This document shows positions 37,105 through 48,444 of a stretch of DNA of 64,000 nt, one piece after another. The notes beneath the pieces were generated by a model. The model had not been told where the DNA came from, searched no databases, and was given only the letters and a program-made list of their open reading frames with translations. This DNA is from Toxotes chatareus (lineage: Eukaryota > Chordata > Actinopteri > Toxotidae): positions 8,994,181-9,058,180 of the forward strand of contig CM028884.1 of assembly GCA_016801885.1 (NCBI GenBank). Reading direction: 5' to 3'. Positions within the stretch are counted from its first letter, which is position 1; every line of letters begins with the position of its first letter. The position numbers were made by a program, and so were the translations under genes.

Positions 37105-38210
37105 TGTGGCACCTGCTACTGTGAGCCACTCAGGAAGATCTACATTTCAATTTCTTAAGGTGGACTTAGAATCCCAAGCACAGAGGCAAGAGAGAGAGAC
37201 AAAGCTAGAGTGCTAGAAAGGAAGACATCAAAGTGACATTAGCCCTAGTGACTTCTCTTTTTCAGGTGTATGTCTGTCAAACCCAGTTGTGGTTGAAACA
37301 CTGCTGCAGAAATCTCCAAAGAATTAGTCTCTTTCTTTGTAATTGTCCCGACTTTGCTGCAAAACATCTGGATGAGATTTGGATTGTGTATGTGTCTATG
37401 TCTTCTTTGTGTCATCTTTTATTTTAGTTAGCAGCGCTTATTAATAGGAATAGGACAACAGATACAATAGTCATGTATTTTGATGCTTTAAAAAGAGGAC
37501 AAGTAGCTAAAGAAGGCCTCACCCTGATGTCAGAGAAAAAACTTAAGGGCAAAGAAAAAGAGACATTCAGGAGCTGTCATGAAACATGTAGCTGAGTTTG
37601 TGAAAGCTCAAGTGTCATGGAGACTGTGCTTGGTCTGAAACACAGAGCTTGCCTCTCCCCCCACTACAGGAATACTGACATTTTCATTAAAAGGTCACCA
37701 ATCTTTTCATGTATTCACCTCAGCTTTTAATGTGAATAGAAAGGTGAGCAACAGAATGAGGAGAACAGAAGCGAGTGTGAGAGGAAGAGAGAGAGAGAGA
37801 GGGGGGGAGAGAGAGAGACAAGATTTAGACATGGACAGAAGTGAAGCAGGACTCTGAGAGATACAAGATCAAAAAGAGAAAAAGACCAAAGCGATCAGTT
37901 CTCAGACCAAGGTCAGAGCTATGAAGTACATATCCTCAGCTCTTATCTCACACAGATACAGAGCTTTGAATTGTTACACAGAGAATGATATGTATGTGTA
38001 GCTGACTGCCCTTATAGTTTGTCTAGCAATGTGTATTGTTTGGTTCTAGTGTCCTTGCTAAGCGTCAGTGTTCACACTGAACTTTGATAAAATAAAAAGT
38101 CCCTAAATCAGGCCCCAAAGCTTAGTCCTGCATGTTTACTGTGTACATTAATTAAAGTGATTCTGACTCTGAGTCAGCAAGCCAATATTATTCAGTTTTG
38201 CTTACTTCAA
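37105..38210. other. Non-coding stretch with GA-rich tract
   Basis: A GA/G-rich purine tract lies at 37780-37818. No gene is supported. Confidence 0.6.
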
Positions 38211-38214
38211 GGTT

Positions 38215-38660
38215 GTTTATAATGCTCCTCATAAAAGGACAGACCCCAACAAACAATTTTAATGGTAAGCCGGTGAACCATAAGACGGTGCATTTAAATC
38301 AGCATTTATATGTAAAATAATTCACAATTAGCATGTGAGGATATCCATTACTGAGCTAATACTTTGAAATAAATGCCAAAATAAAAGGAGGCCTTTTAGT
38401 TCTCTAATTTACTATGTCGACCGCATGAAGTTAAAAGATGCCCCCATTTAGCTGTTTAAATGAGGATGTAGAAATTTTTCCTCTGAAAATGGATTAAAAT
38501 AATTTGGCGAGAATAATCATTTAAATAGCAATAAGGACCCAGAGTGTATCTATTGAGCATAAAATAATTTCAAGTATAAATTAAATAGCTTATTACTGCC
38601 TTTCATTTCCTTGAGGGACTCGTCTGCACTCCTTTTTTCTCAGCCCCCTTGGTATATGGG
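38215..38660. promoter_or_regulatory. Strong candidate conserved non-coding element
   Basis: About 440 bp of complex AT-leaning sequence with CAACAAACAATTTTAATGG, ATGTAAAATAATTCACAATTA, TTCTCTAATTTACTATGTCG, GGATTAAAATAATTTGGCG and AATAATCATTTAAATAGC. It has no microsatellite and many TAAT-core words. Among the best enhancer-type stretches here. Confidence 0.4.
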
Positions 38661-38664
38661 GTAA

Positions 38665-39650
38665 TTTTCTTTGGAGGCTGGTGGAATAAGCGCCGTGCGG
38701 CCGCGTGTTCAGCAGGGAAAGTACATGAAAGTCTCCTGTTTTACACAGTGGATCTCATTCTCCATGCTGTCCATATTTCTGTCTGTCTATCTTGAGACTA
38801 GTGCTAAAGCTCCTTAGTCTAACAGTGTTAGAAGAGTAAAAGAGACCTCGTAACTGCGGCTCAATGCTACTCTCAAGAATAAATCCAAGTCTAATCTTTT
38901 ATGCCTTACCTGTCAGAAATCCTTCACTCAGTGCGCCCCTGCATTCCTTTACACATTGTCAATATGTCGTAGAATTGCTGAGATAGGTTAATTTCAACAC
39001 CTGTCAGCTGATATACACCCCAAAATGAAGTTGTGCAATAGACCGGCCTGGGAACGTTTTGTTGCAGGAATGCAGTGTTCGGTAACTGAAGGCAGTAAAG
39101 TAGGGGGTGGACAAGCCCGAGCTCTGGCTATGTGACGTCAGTGTGGTGGCATGGCAGAAAGCTGAGGGCCTGTTTGGCCCTGACAGCTGCGTTTGCCCAC
39201 AGTAATGCACCCTGCTGGCCGGGGCCAAGGCCTCTCTCCTGCTGTCAGCACACCGATCGGCTTTCATGGATCATCTCTTATCTGCCGAATCTGTCATTGC
39301 AGAGGAGGGCTCCTTTTGGGGGGCTTTAAACCGTGCTGCCATGGTTCACAGGCTCCAAGCTCCCCTTATGGATACTTTGCTCCCTCTTTCTTTCTGTCTC
39401 GCTGTCTTTTCCAATCCATGTCCTGCTCTCTTTCTTTCTTTATCACTCCATCTCGCTCTCAGATGTACGCCCTCTCTGTCATTCCATTTTTGTCTCTACC
39501 GTTTGTTTACGAGTGAGAGCTAACCTGAGAGGCAGGGTACTGGAGCTGAGGGGTGGCGGATCGTCACAGTGTTTTGGAGTAAGGGAGGGTTCTGGGAGGG
39601 AAGAGGCTTTTGTTTGTTTGGACAGATGCACAGGCCCATCTCTGAACTTC
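38665..39650. other. Non-coding stretch with small GC-rich patch
   Basis: A GCGCCGTGCGGCCGCGTG patch (about 38690-38710) is unusually CpG-rich. Pyrimidine-rich sequence follows at 39375-39470. The 107- and 108-codon frames across it (39193-39659) come from that composition. Confidence 0.5.
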
Positions 39651-39654
39651 TGTC

Positions 39655-39830
39655 AGTGATCAAAGGAGCCGATGATGTAGAACAGATTCATGGGCCATGT
39701 CTTATCAGCCCTTGCTCTGGTCCTCATCAATCATCCTGAGCCCTCGTCCGTCTCATTCCGATGACGGCACCCTAAACAAGGTGCATTAATCACTGCCGCT
39801 CCCCTCTTTGGCCAGGTGGCCTCACACCCT
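39655..39830. promoter_or_regulatory. Candidate regulatory element with TCF/LEF site
   Basis: GTGATCAAAGGAG holds a good TCF/LEF word (ATCAAAGG, 39659-39666), followed by GCCGATGATG, TCATCAATCATCC, CATTCCGATGACGGC and GTGCATTAATCACTGCC. Complex, repeat-free sequence. Confidence 0.35.
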
Positions 39831-39834
39831 CCAG

Positions 39835-41015
39835 ACATCCACATGGGCTCAGAGGGTTGAGAGTGTACCCAGCACCGACCCCCCAGCCCCCTGGGGCAGC
39901 TTTGCTCACTGGGTCTGCTCCTTTATCCCCACCAGCCACTGGTACTCTTTCAACAGGTCTGCAAAGCTCTTCCGGGAATTTACTTGGTTAAAAGGAGCAG
40001 GGCCATTTTAGTCAAGTGTTACAAGTGCTGGAGATACACAGGCTCATGTACACGTATGCAGATGTATGCATACACATACTTTATGCACACACGTGCATGT
40101 ATCAAATGCAGAATGCACCTGGTGGCCTTTTGGTGTTGATGTATTTCAGTATATATGTCCTCTTGCTGCGGTTACCTTCGGTCACCGGCATCCCCCATTA
40201 TTGATTTCAAATGGAAAGTGAGTCATTGCGCTTGTAGAGGATGAAGGGGAAAACGGCTTAAGTGGTTCCTTTGTGTCAGCAGGTTAAGCAAAGCGTTTCA
40301 CACAGGCTTTTACAGCTGGAGATAGTGCCTTTGTGCCTGAAAAGACTCAACTTAAAACAAATGCCAAATGTGACACCAAAGGGTAATGGCTACACACAAA
40401 ATGAGGTGTTTCTAAGGAAAGGCTTTTTTGTCACGCCAGGCTGTATTCTCCTTCAAAAGTTTCAGAGGTGAAAATAAGAGTTTGTCGCAGAGTTTCTGGG
40501 TTAAAATGAAATGAGGTGTTTATAGTAGTCAGTATCAGAAGCACTCTCGGTCACAATTTGCATTTGATTCACAGATATTTGTTGTGGACATGCTGACTAT
40601 ACTGTGAAAATTACCTGAGGTACTGACAACGGCACTGCATGTATATTATTCCTTATTTAAAGACTAACCTAAAATATAGGTATTAGAATATATAGGAATT
40701 AACATTTAAAATAAATTATAAGTACACAACTTTATGAATGGTTGCTCTTTTTTTTAGACAAGCATGTGACCCTGCTGAACACTGTTTCATATATTCTTGG
40801 GAGGTTTCTTGTAATACAGGTTAGCAACAGTGACCTCAGCAAATTACCATTATATTGCTGGCCATGCTGGCCTCCGAGGGGTGGTTATAGCAGTCTGGGA
40901 ATGAGGTCAGGAGGTCAAGTGCCACAGCATAGTGTCATGGAATACAGAGTCAAATGATGGAGCATGTGTGGTTGAAGAGCTTAGCAGATGCAGAGGAGAG
41001 AAAAAAAAACACCAG
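39835..41015. other. Non-coding stretch, no gene seen
   Basis: Unique sequence without exon or RNA-gene support. Open frames are at most 71 codons. Confidence 0.6.
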
Positions 41016-41021
41016 ACAGAA

Positions 41022-41048
<27 letters not shown>
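41022..41048. repeat. (AC)n microsatellite
   Basis: About 13 AC units. Confidence 0.9.
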
Positions 41049-41052
<4 letters not shown>

Positions 41053-41444
41053 TCAAAGTCATTTCTAAGGTGAGATCTTAAGCAAACAGATGTTGACAGA
41101 CAGACTACAAGTTCATCCCAAGGTGAGGAGACATAAACACTTGAGGAAGCCATCTCTCTGATGGCTGGACACAGAAGACATTCACACAAGGCTGTGTAAT
41201 GATGAAAAAGGAACACACACTATCAGCCAACTCAATATTTCCCTCATATTTTGCCATATATGTCAGTATAGTTGCATAACCTTGCTGTTGTCCTTGACCC
41301 CTGAACTGTTAATAAGCCTATTTGTTAAAATGACATTGGCAGGCAGCATAAGCTTGGTTCTCCTATCCCTCAGAGTAGAAGTCAGTTATCCCCCCTCTCA
41401 GCTCATTTGGCAGAGGTGAGGGGATATCACTCTGACTGCTGTGA

Positions 41445-42030
41445 CAGCTCTACTTTAGCATATTCATGACGAGTAGAGTCTCATTTCACAGGTGTATTAA
41501 AATACCCCTAACCCCTTTCTCATACGGAGCCTCGTCTCACACGGCAATGGCTAGACGCCATGCATGAAAATCGATGGGGAAAATATGTAGAAATATAAGC
41601 ATGCATCAGAGGCCGGGTCAAGAACCTAATTTCACAGTGACACCAGGGGTAATTTGGCTCTAGAAATGTTTGTCAATTCGCCATTCATTTGAGCAGGCAT
41701 GGCATTGTGAGGCCCCCGATGTGAGTGCAAGGTGGCCAACCTGAACGCCTGTATTTATGGTGCACTTTTGTGAATACATTATGCCTGTCACAATGAAATA
41801 AGTGACATACTTACATGCTGCGAGGAGTAAGTCCAAAGGGTTGAGCACCGGGCGAGGGAGAGATAAGAAGAGAGGTAATTAGTACATTCATCTTTTTTAT
41901 GATATCATTTTTCAGACATATATGATCACAATGTAAATTAGAAATAAGGAGGGACCTGCAGAAAATGGAATTCATTTGGAGCGGGTCAATCGCCCTACAA
42001 TAGCGGTGCTGGGAGGCCAGGTGTAATTTA
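41445..42030. promoter_or_regulatory. Candidate conserved non-coding element cluster
   Basis: Includes a ONECUT-like AAAATCGAT (41567-41575), ACGGCAATGGCTAGACGCC, GAGGTAATTAGTACATTC, TTTATGATATCATTTTTC and TGATCACAATGTAAATTAG. Repeat-free for nearly 600 bp. A good-looking minus-strand donor (GTAAGTATG at about 41815) lacks a convincing exon. Confidence 0.35.
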
Positions 42031-42162
42031 CGGTGACGCTTGGCCCTCTCTCTCTCCTGCCATGCACCTGGCAGAGCCTGATACCCTGCTGCTCCCCACA
42101 GCTGCTGGGCCTCCTCTCCCACAGATAACACTCTCATCTCCAAATGAGATTCATTTACCGCA

Positions 42163-42210
42163 CAGGAAAAGAAGGAAAGGAAAAGAAAAGGGAGAAGAGA
42201 GGAGACAAAC
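42163..42210. repeat. Polypurine tract
   Basis: A/G-rich run separating two candidate elements. Confidence 0.75.
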
Positions 42211-42294
42211 CTGCTTTCCCTTTTTGTGCCATCTTTCCGTCTGTCTCTCTTGTGATTCAGTACTAAGCACTTACTGTGATGGCATTCTATGGAT

Positions 42295-42630
42295 TATTGA
42301 TTTTTGATTTGGTTTTTCTGCTCGGCAGATGCCCCCCGTTTTAGCGGAGCCATTACCTCCGTAACGATTAGAAACAAAAAGTTAATTATGTAATTATAAA
42401 GCCAATAACAGCCTGCGCCGGTTTACCCTGCTTTAGTTGGTTTAAACATTATCTCTTGTGTGCACATCATAACAGGCGGAATGTGAGGAGAGGAGATTAA
42501 CGCCTTGGAAAGCAGATGCGGAATTTAATTCTCCAGTCCATGGCTGCCTGGGAAACCATTAAGTAATCACAACATTCTCCCTCGATTAAATTCACGGCTG
42601 CCACTTTGCACACAATAGGAAGGGGGAAGA
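42295..42630. promoter_or_regulatory. Strong candidate conserved non-coding element
   Basis: Two TAATTA homeodomain cores 8 bp apart (42383-42388, 42391-42396) are followed by AAGCCAATAACAGCC. Further words are CTTTAGTTGGTTTAAAC, GCGGAATTTAATTCTCC, GAAACCATTAAGTAATCAC and CTCGATTAAATTCACGG. Repeat-free and dense in TAAT cores. Confidence 0.42.
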
Positions 42631-42639
42631 AGAGGTGCC

Positions 42640-43070
42640 TGCAAAGCTCTCCCATTTTTATTGACTGTAACGTCAGTCCCTGCCTGCAGGCACAGATGAA
42701 TAAAACTGTTAAATAGGGTGCCTCAATCTGTCAGAAAATGAAAAGTTTGAGTGGGAAAAATAAAATCTAAGTAAAATAAAAAAGGAGGGGGTATGTTGCG
42801 ATGTGTTAGGCCCGATAAAGCTCACTCAGAGCGGGTGGAATAAATGGGGGAGCAAAAAGATGCACTTGATATTTCCCCATTATTTTCAGTCATTTTATTC
42901 TACTGCAAATGATTTTTGTCCCCAGCAGCTACAGATAAGGTTGACGGAGAGAGGAAGTGGCTGAATTGGACTTGGTTTAAATGGATTAAACACACATACG
43001 GAGGCACACCAACATGAACCTACTTTGTGTGGGCATGCACACGCACATAAACATACATTCAGCTCGAACA
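42640..43070. other. Non-coding stretch, possible enhancer extension
   Basis: Continues with complex sequence (AGGCCCGATAAAGCTC, CAGTCATTTTATTC) and then CA-rich words near 43020-43075. No gene is seen. Confidence 0.45.
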
Positions 43071-43079
43071 CACATGTAT

Positions 43080-43335
43080 TGACAACCTAGAATGCATACG
43101 GTACGTGTGACTAATTACTTATGGATGGGTATGTGAGGAATTAATATGGCCTTGAAATGATATTTATTTAATGTTACACAGTGAAGCCGGTTGAAACAGC
43201 CCTTGAGGGATAGAGGTCAAAGGGGCGGTCTCCTTCTATAAACGAGCACTTAAGGGCAGAGAGAGGGTCCTGCTCTGATTAATTGGATAATTCATTAGTT
43301 TGGTTAAGTCGTTTAGTAAGATGGGTGAGACGAGG
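43080..43335. promoter_or_regulatory. Candidate regulatory block
   Basis: Contains GTGACTAATTACTTATGG, GGAATTAATATGGCC and a homeodomain-dense run CTGATTAATTGGATAATTC with ATTAGTTTGGTTAAG. Enhancer-like by motif density. Confidence 0.3.
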
Positions 43336-43339
43336 GCCT

Positions 43340-45440
43340 ATAACCCAAGGGCTCTGCAGAGCACTAGCTACAGACGAGGAGGAATACTGTGGCTAATGCA
43401 AGATAACAACATCAAATGAACTGTGAACAAATACACATCTATAGAGCCGTGAGCGAGAGTGGCTGTTCTTCAAGGAAAATGAGCAACAAACAAAGGCGAC
43501 ACATACACACGTGTACACACAAATATCCTTTCATATTATATGAGTTTATACACATTAAGAATTACAGCACAGCAAACAGTGATGGGTGTGTTTCCAGGGC
43601 TCATATTGACAAGCAGTAATCCTACATGGAAGTTCAGGTATGTGTTATTGACTGTGTTGTTGAATGGGGAGCTTGTATGCTAAAGGGCAGTTCCTTATGC
43701 TGTATTTAGATAAGCTTTACTTCAAAGTGCCTGCCATCGTCTGTCATGCTCTTTGGGTTATCAGGCTGTAAGGGGCTCTAGCTTTGGTCTAAGAGTCTGA
43801 TTGCTGAGCAGTATAGATGTGTGTACATGTGCTGTGTGTAAATATGACACTGTTTTTTTTTCATGGCTATATTTACTCATGCTTCTTTAAAAGTACTTCC
43901 CTGAATGTCTGGAAACCCTACTCAGAAATCTGACACACGTACACATACACACACACCTGCATGTGCACACACTAGCACACACACTGAATCACACGCCTAG
44001 CTTCTTTTCAGACCCATACAGGGCCCAGTGTGAGTGCCAGTCTGTTGCTATACTCCCCTCCACTCCTGTCCATCAGTTTCTTCCCAGGGGCCCCCGGTCG
44101 TACCCCAGGGGCCTGGGGCCTGCGCTACCCCTGTCCCTCTCCACTCAGCGCAAATGCCAGGATCAGGTTTGGGAAAGGCAGCAGTTTTTTGTGTACAGTG
44201 GACAGCTGGTACATTCCAGATAACAGCTGAATTTAAAGTGAGTACAAAGGCAGCAAGCATGGGCTTCCTCTTTGTCTATCCATGCCTATTGATGAGCTTC
44301 TCAATCAGGCCCAAATGGTTTGTTTCTACAAGCATCCGCACAATATCATAACAGCACTGGCAGAGAATAGCAGGCACTGTGTCTGTTTCCTGTTTAGACC
44401 TGTTAAGCCTTTTCAAATCTTTCATGTAACACCAGACTAACTGGGATGATGGATTTGAAGTACATTTGTCAGTAAAGTCTTTGATCAGGCAAATTTTTTG
44501 CAAAATAAAGCTGAACACTTCTTCTGAAGAAACACTTGAATGAAAGATCTTGTATTCCTTAATGGATGAATAAATGTGCTACCACTTTTTGCATGCTATT
44601 TCCCATGTGTTCTGTTGCTAATTTTTATACATGGAAAAGTCAAAATTCTGTGGTTAAAAAAATAGAAGAAAAAAAAAACAGTACAGCAATGAAAGCAATT
44701 TTCACCAGTGTCAAGCTGTTTTTCAGCTTTATAGAGCTGTATGATGACCATAGCAGACATTCTCTATCTTTCAGCAGCTTCTAAATTCCTCCAGGACCCC
44801 TGTAGCTCGGTTCAAACATCCCCCACCTGACCCGCACCTCTGCTGGGGTCCCCTGAAAACACTTGGACCCATCGCTCCATGTCACGGGGATCTGTCCAGC
44901 CAAGCCAGAATGACATTTCCTGACACTTCATGAGCTCATTACACTACAAACAATTAAGAAGGCACACATCTGTAACAGATTTGGTTATACTGGCCACCAA
45001 GTTGTCTCCAGGAGGAGAGGAAACTTGCACAACAAAACAGTCATGTACACACCAAATAAAAAAAAAAAGTCTTCTGCTAATATAGGAACATGCACTCAAG
45101 AACATATTCAGTATATCCATATACACAAGCAAGCACACTCACAATGCATAATGCACACACACCAAGCATGTGACATCAAGAATTCACTTTCTCTAAAAAG
45201 CCGAATTCCTCCTTGAGTCCCTTTTGAACCAGGTCAAAGCCCCCACCCACAATCCCCAGCAGAAAGGATGGGAAAACTAATGACTACAATAGAGTGTTTG
45301 CATTTTTCTTGAGCCCTGAAAAACACAAAGAACAAGGCCTGTGACAAGCTCCATTATTTGGTTGCTCTGCCAGTAAGGAGACAGCTCCTGCTGGAGAGAT
45401 GAAAGTGGGGGGTGTGGGATAGGGAGGACAGGAGAATGGA
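43340..45440. other. Non-coding stretch, no gene seen
   Basis: A direct repeat of CCCAGGGGCC occurs at 44083-44092 and 44104-44113, followed by the AP-2-like GCCTGGGGCC. CA-rich words lie near 43930-43985. Overlapping open frames at 43963-44351 are unrecognised. Confidence 0.5.
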
Positions 45441-45480
45441 GAGTGTGTGGGTGTGGGTGGGGGGTTATGTGTGTGGGGTG
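45441..45480. repeat. GT/G-rich low-complexity tract
   Basis: Degenerate GTGTGGG repeats. Confidence 0.8.
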
Positions 45481-45483
45481 TCA

Positions 45484-45670
45484 AGAGGGCCACGGAGATG
45501 GCAGGTGATGAGGACGGTCCCGCCCTCGCTGCCATAACCCATGTCGCGTGGAGCTACGGGCCCATCAGCACAAAGACAAATTATCGCAGGGGGAATTTCA
45601 CGGACAGGAAGAATCTGTCACCTAGTGGAACCCTCCCTCTTAGGGACTTCACACAGCCATTATGAGCTTC
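45484..45670. promoter_or_regulatory. Candidate regulatory element, CpG-rich
   Basis: About nine CpG lie within roughly 110 bp, in TCCCGCCCTCGCTGCC, TGTCGCGTGGAGCTACGG and AATTATCGCAGG. Complex sequence directly after a G-rich repeat and about 400 bp from the candidate minus-strand exon at 46010. Confidence 0.3.
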
Positions 45671-46009
45671 TTTAAGGAGGGAAAATTCACTGAGAGGCCA
45701 GCGTCCAGCACCCCCAGTGCCAAGATGGATGAGGAGGAGGAGGTGTGGGTCATAAGTTAGAGTGGAGTTGTTTTGCTTTTACTTTTTTATACTGTCTGAA
45801 GCATACTCTTATGACCTATTACTCCTCCTTTTTTAGTGGTTTCTATTTCTATTTCAGGATGTTGCTGAGCAGCTGTGCACAGAATATCAATATAATAAAT
45901 GACTGACTAGCAAAACAAACAAACAAATAAATAAATAAACATGTTTATGGTATTCACATTCTGCAATTGTAATTTACACAAATAGTTTAAAATAAAGATC
46001 TGTACTTAC

Positions 46010-46155
46010 CATTTAGCCTCTGTTTGCACTCGAATTTGGTGAAATGACCTCCCTGTCCAGGAGTGAGCAAGAGGATGTCAGCATTCTCACTGCGTCTGCT
46101 GCTGGCACACGGCCTCCCAGAGCTTGGACTGTTCCCAGCAAGCACATGAAAAATC
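46010..46155 (-). other. Candidate internal exon (coding or lncRNA), unrecognised
   Basis: On the minus strand a TTATTATTGCAG acceptor precedes position 46155 and a near-consensus donor (GTAAGTAC) begins at 46009, bounding 146 nt that are more GC-rich than the AT-rich flanks. One of three frames is open throughout. It would enter in phase 2, leave in phase 1 and read, in part, ADILLLTPGQGGHFTKF followed by ECKQRLN. The other two frames contain stops. Length and splice sites suit a vertebrate internal exon, but I do not recognise the peptide as any family. Alternatives are an untranslated or lncRNA exon, or a chance pairing of good splice sites. No partner exon was found within the window. Confidence 0.3.
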
Positions 46156-46159
46156 CTGC

Positions 46160-47625
46160 AATAATAAATAATACCTCTCAATTGGGTATTATGTGTACTT
46201 AGAGAGTTAGATTTATAAATTAAGGCTTTGTGTTTAATTGGCAACTCCCTGTGAGAGTTAACAGCATGTTGAATGTGCACTTCATGGATAAACTTAGCAT
46301 TAAGCCTCTAGATACACAGGCAACGGTTGTTGGGAAATGCAGGCAAATACATGATGTCAGGCATTGTAAAGAAAGGCTGTTCCAACAGGAGGGCTGCTAG
46401 TGGTGATAAATGTCTTATTCATTTGGGATATTAAAGTGCTTACTATGGGGCTTGTACTTTCACCCCAAATGGAAATGTGAGAACAAGAGTCCTTTTAACT
46501 CCAGCAAGAATTTCCACGCTTATATCCAACATATACATCATCACTAATGTCAGGAACAAAGTCAGTCAAAGCCCCAAAGAAAACAAACATGAAAACCAAA
46601 CATGTTCAAAGATATTTCACCCGAAAGAGTTTTAACAAGGTCAAACAGGGGATTTTTTTGTTGGAATGTCTTTTGTCATAAGAAAATTAGAGTGGAACAT
46701 TCATTCACAAACATTTTCTCCTCTGCAAAGTACATATATACATGCAGTATATACAATTCTATACAGCCATTAAAGTAATATGGTGTCATTTTACATTTTC
46801 AGGGCCTTCAAAAAAGAAATAACATAAAGAAATAAGTAAAATAAATAATTAATTAATTAAAATAAATAATCCAATAGTTTGTCTGTTTACTAAATCTATT
46901 CCTTACATGTTGGCAAACATATGTTTGCTATATGGGAGGAAAAAAAAAAATCACACATCACCATCAAGACATATCCCCCCTTCCTTTCTGCTGTATCATT
47001 CATGAGACCACAACATGTGTAATCATGCTCAATATTTTATAACAGGTTGTATTACAACAACTTATTCTCATTCAGAGCGTACGCATGTATCCAAACATCT
47101 CACCCAATAATAGGAACAATAGGGCTTTAAGTTGTTCGTGGAAAGAAGCCACATCTATTGTGTTCAAAGATATCATTCCAATTGAACCATTATGACATCG
47201 CCTTTTAAATTTGTCCTGGCCAACACAAAAGACCAGTGGCCCTTTAACAAATGTGAAGGGGATTATTCTATTCCTTCAACTTCGAACCTCACAGCCTTTC
47301 TCCTCTCTTTCACACAGGGGCATGAACTTGGATGGGTCCTGCTTTCCCCCCTGCTGAACACCACATTTTAAACACACAGTCACAATTGGCTGGATTAACC
47401 CGCTCGCTGCCCACCCCGTCCTCCTCCTCCTCCTCCCCCTGCGTGGAGAAATCCTATGGACTCAACAACCCCTACCATGCTAGTAACCAGCAGAGATGCA
47501 TGCTAACTGGATCATGTTCTGTGAGAAGAAAAAAAAAAAAGACAAGTGTCCCTAACTTTTCTCATGTCACTTTCTCTCACAGCCCCCAGTGTGGATGGGT
47601 ATAGGCCTCACTTAAAAGAGACTCC
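46160..47625. other. Non-coding stretch with AT repeats
   Basis: AAAT/TTAA low-complexity sequence at 46831-46870 and a similar (AAAC/AAAT)n at 45911-45940 just outside. No second exon was found upstream of the 46155 acceptor. Confidence 0.55.
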
Positions 47626-47629
47626 TTTG

Positions 47630-47860
47630 AACTGGATTCATGGGCCATTTGCATAAGCAGATTTGGGTGAGGAGAATGGAGGGGTATTGCGGCTGGTCAT
47701 TAATATGCCAGCTAATTCAGCACATTGTAAGCCTATTGATGCTTCACTAAAGGGCAGTTATCCCATTGCCATTGTTTAGGCCTGAACCAGTCTCAGCAGT
47801 TGTTACAAATTACATACTTAATTGATTTAAAATCTGCCATAAACCGCACAATGAGGGGAG
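47630..47860. promoter_or_regulatory. Strong candidate conserved non-coding element with octamer
   Basis: A perfect POU octamer ATTTGCAT (47647-47654) is followed by GGTCATTAATATGCC (POU/homeodomain), CAGCTAATTCAGC, a SOX-like ATTGTTT (47771-47777) and ACTTAATTGATTTAAAATC. The SOX plus POU content suits a neural or progenitor enhancer, which is inference. Confidence 0.42.
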
Positions 47861-48039
47861 ATATGGCAATGGTGGATGATAGAGCAATGCTGACTGAGAA
47901 TTTTTTTTCAGCACTGATGTTAATGTGTGTCTAATAAATGAATGAGATTGCAAACAGCTGGCTCTGTGTTTGGGAGATAAACATCAAAAGCAGATGCTTT
48001 GCCAGTCAACCCTGCTTATTTTACAGCATCACTAACATC

Positions 48040-48290
48040 AGCGCACGTTTCAAACATATTTGCAGAATCATTTTCAACACATTTGTAAAACGACGCCCAT
48101 CAATCGCATCTTTTGGCCGTTGGTCTGATATGCAGCCAAGATACTTTCCAAAGATAACACGGAGCAAGTGATTACTGCGGGACTGTTTGTGCCGTCATGA
48201 CTCAGCCATGGTAATGCGCACTCCACATTTTCACACTCAGCACCAATTAGTGGCTGCAACAAAGCCTGACCAAAAATAAACATTGCAGTA
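48040..48290. promoter_or_regulatory. Candidate conserved non-coding element
   Basis: Repeat-free sequence with CGACGCCCATCAATCGC, CTGATATGCAGCC, GGAGCAAGTGATTACTGCGG, GTGCCGTCATGACTCAGCC (AP-1-like TGACTCA) and AGCACCAATTAGTGGC. Confidence 0.35.
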
Positions 48291-48419
48291 TTGCATACTT
48301 GTTACTACAATAAGACGTAATCCCTGGGATATGCTGAACAATATTAGCTTTTCAATTACTCCTCAGAGCCATTGAGCAGCAGTCTATTGAAACAGACAGC
48401 ACCCCCCACCACCACCCCA

Positions 48420-48441
48420 ACACACACACACACACACACAC
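48420..48441. repeat. (AC)n microsatellite
   Basis: About eleven AC units after a C-rich stretch. Confidence 0.9.
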
Positions 48442-48444
48442 CCT

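Noticed and set aside
38901..38960. Minus-strand CAG|GTAAGG donor near 38902
   Set aside because: The only acceptor nearby would make a very small exon with no coding support.
41811..41880. Strong minus-strand donor GTAAGTATG near 41815
   Set aside because: No acceptor gives a convincing exon upstream of it; the region reads better as a non-coding element.
44800..44830. GGTTCAAAC resembling a tRNA B-box
   Set aside because: No A-box, acceptor stem or anticodon arm could be folded around it.
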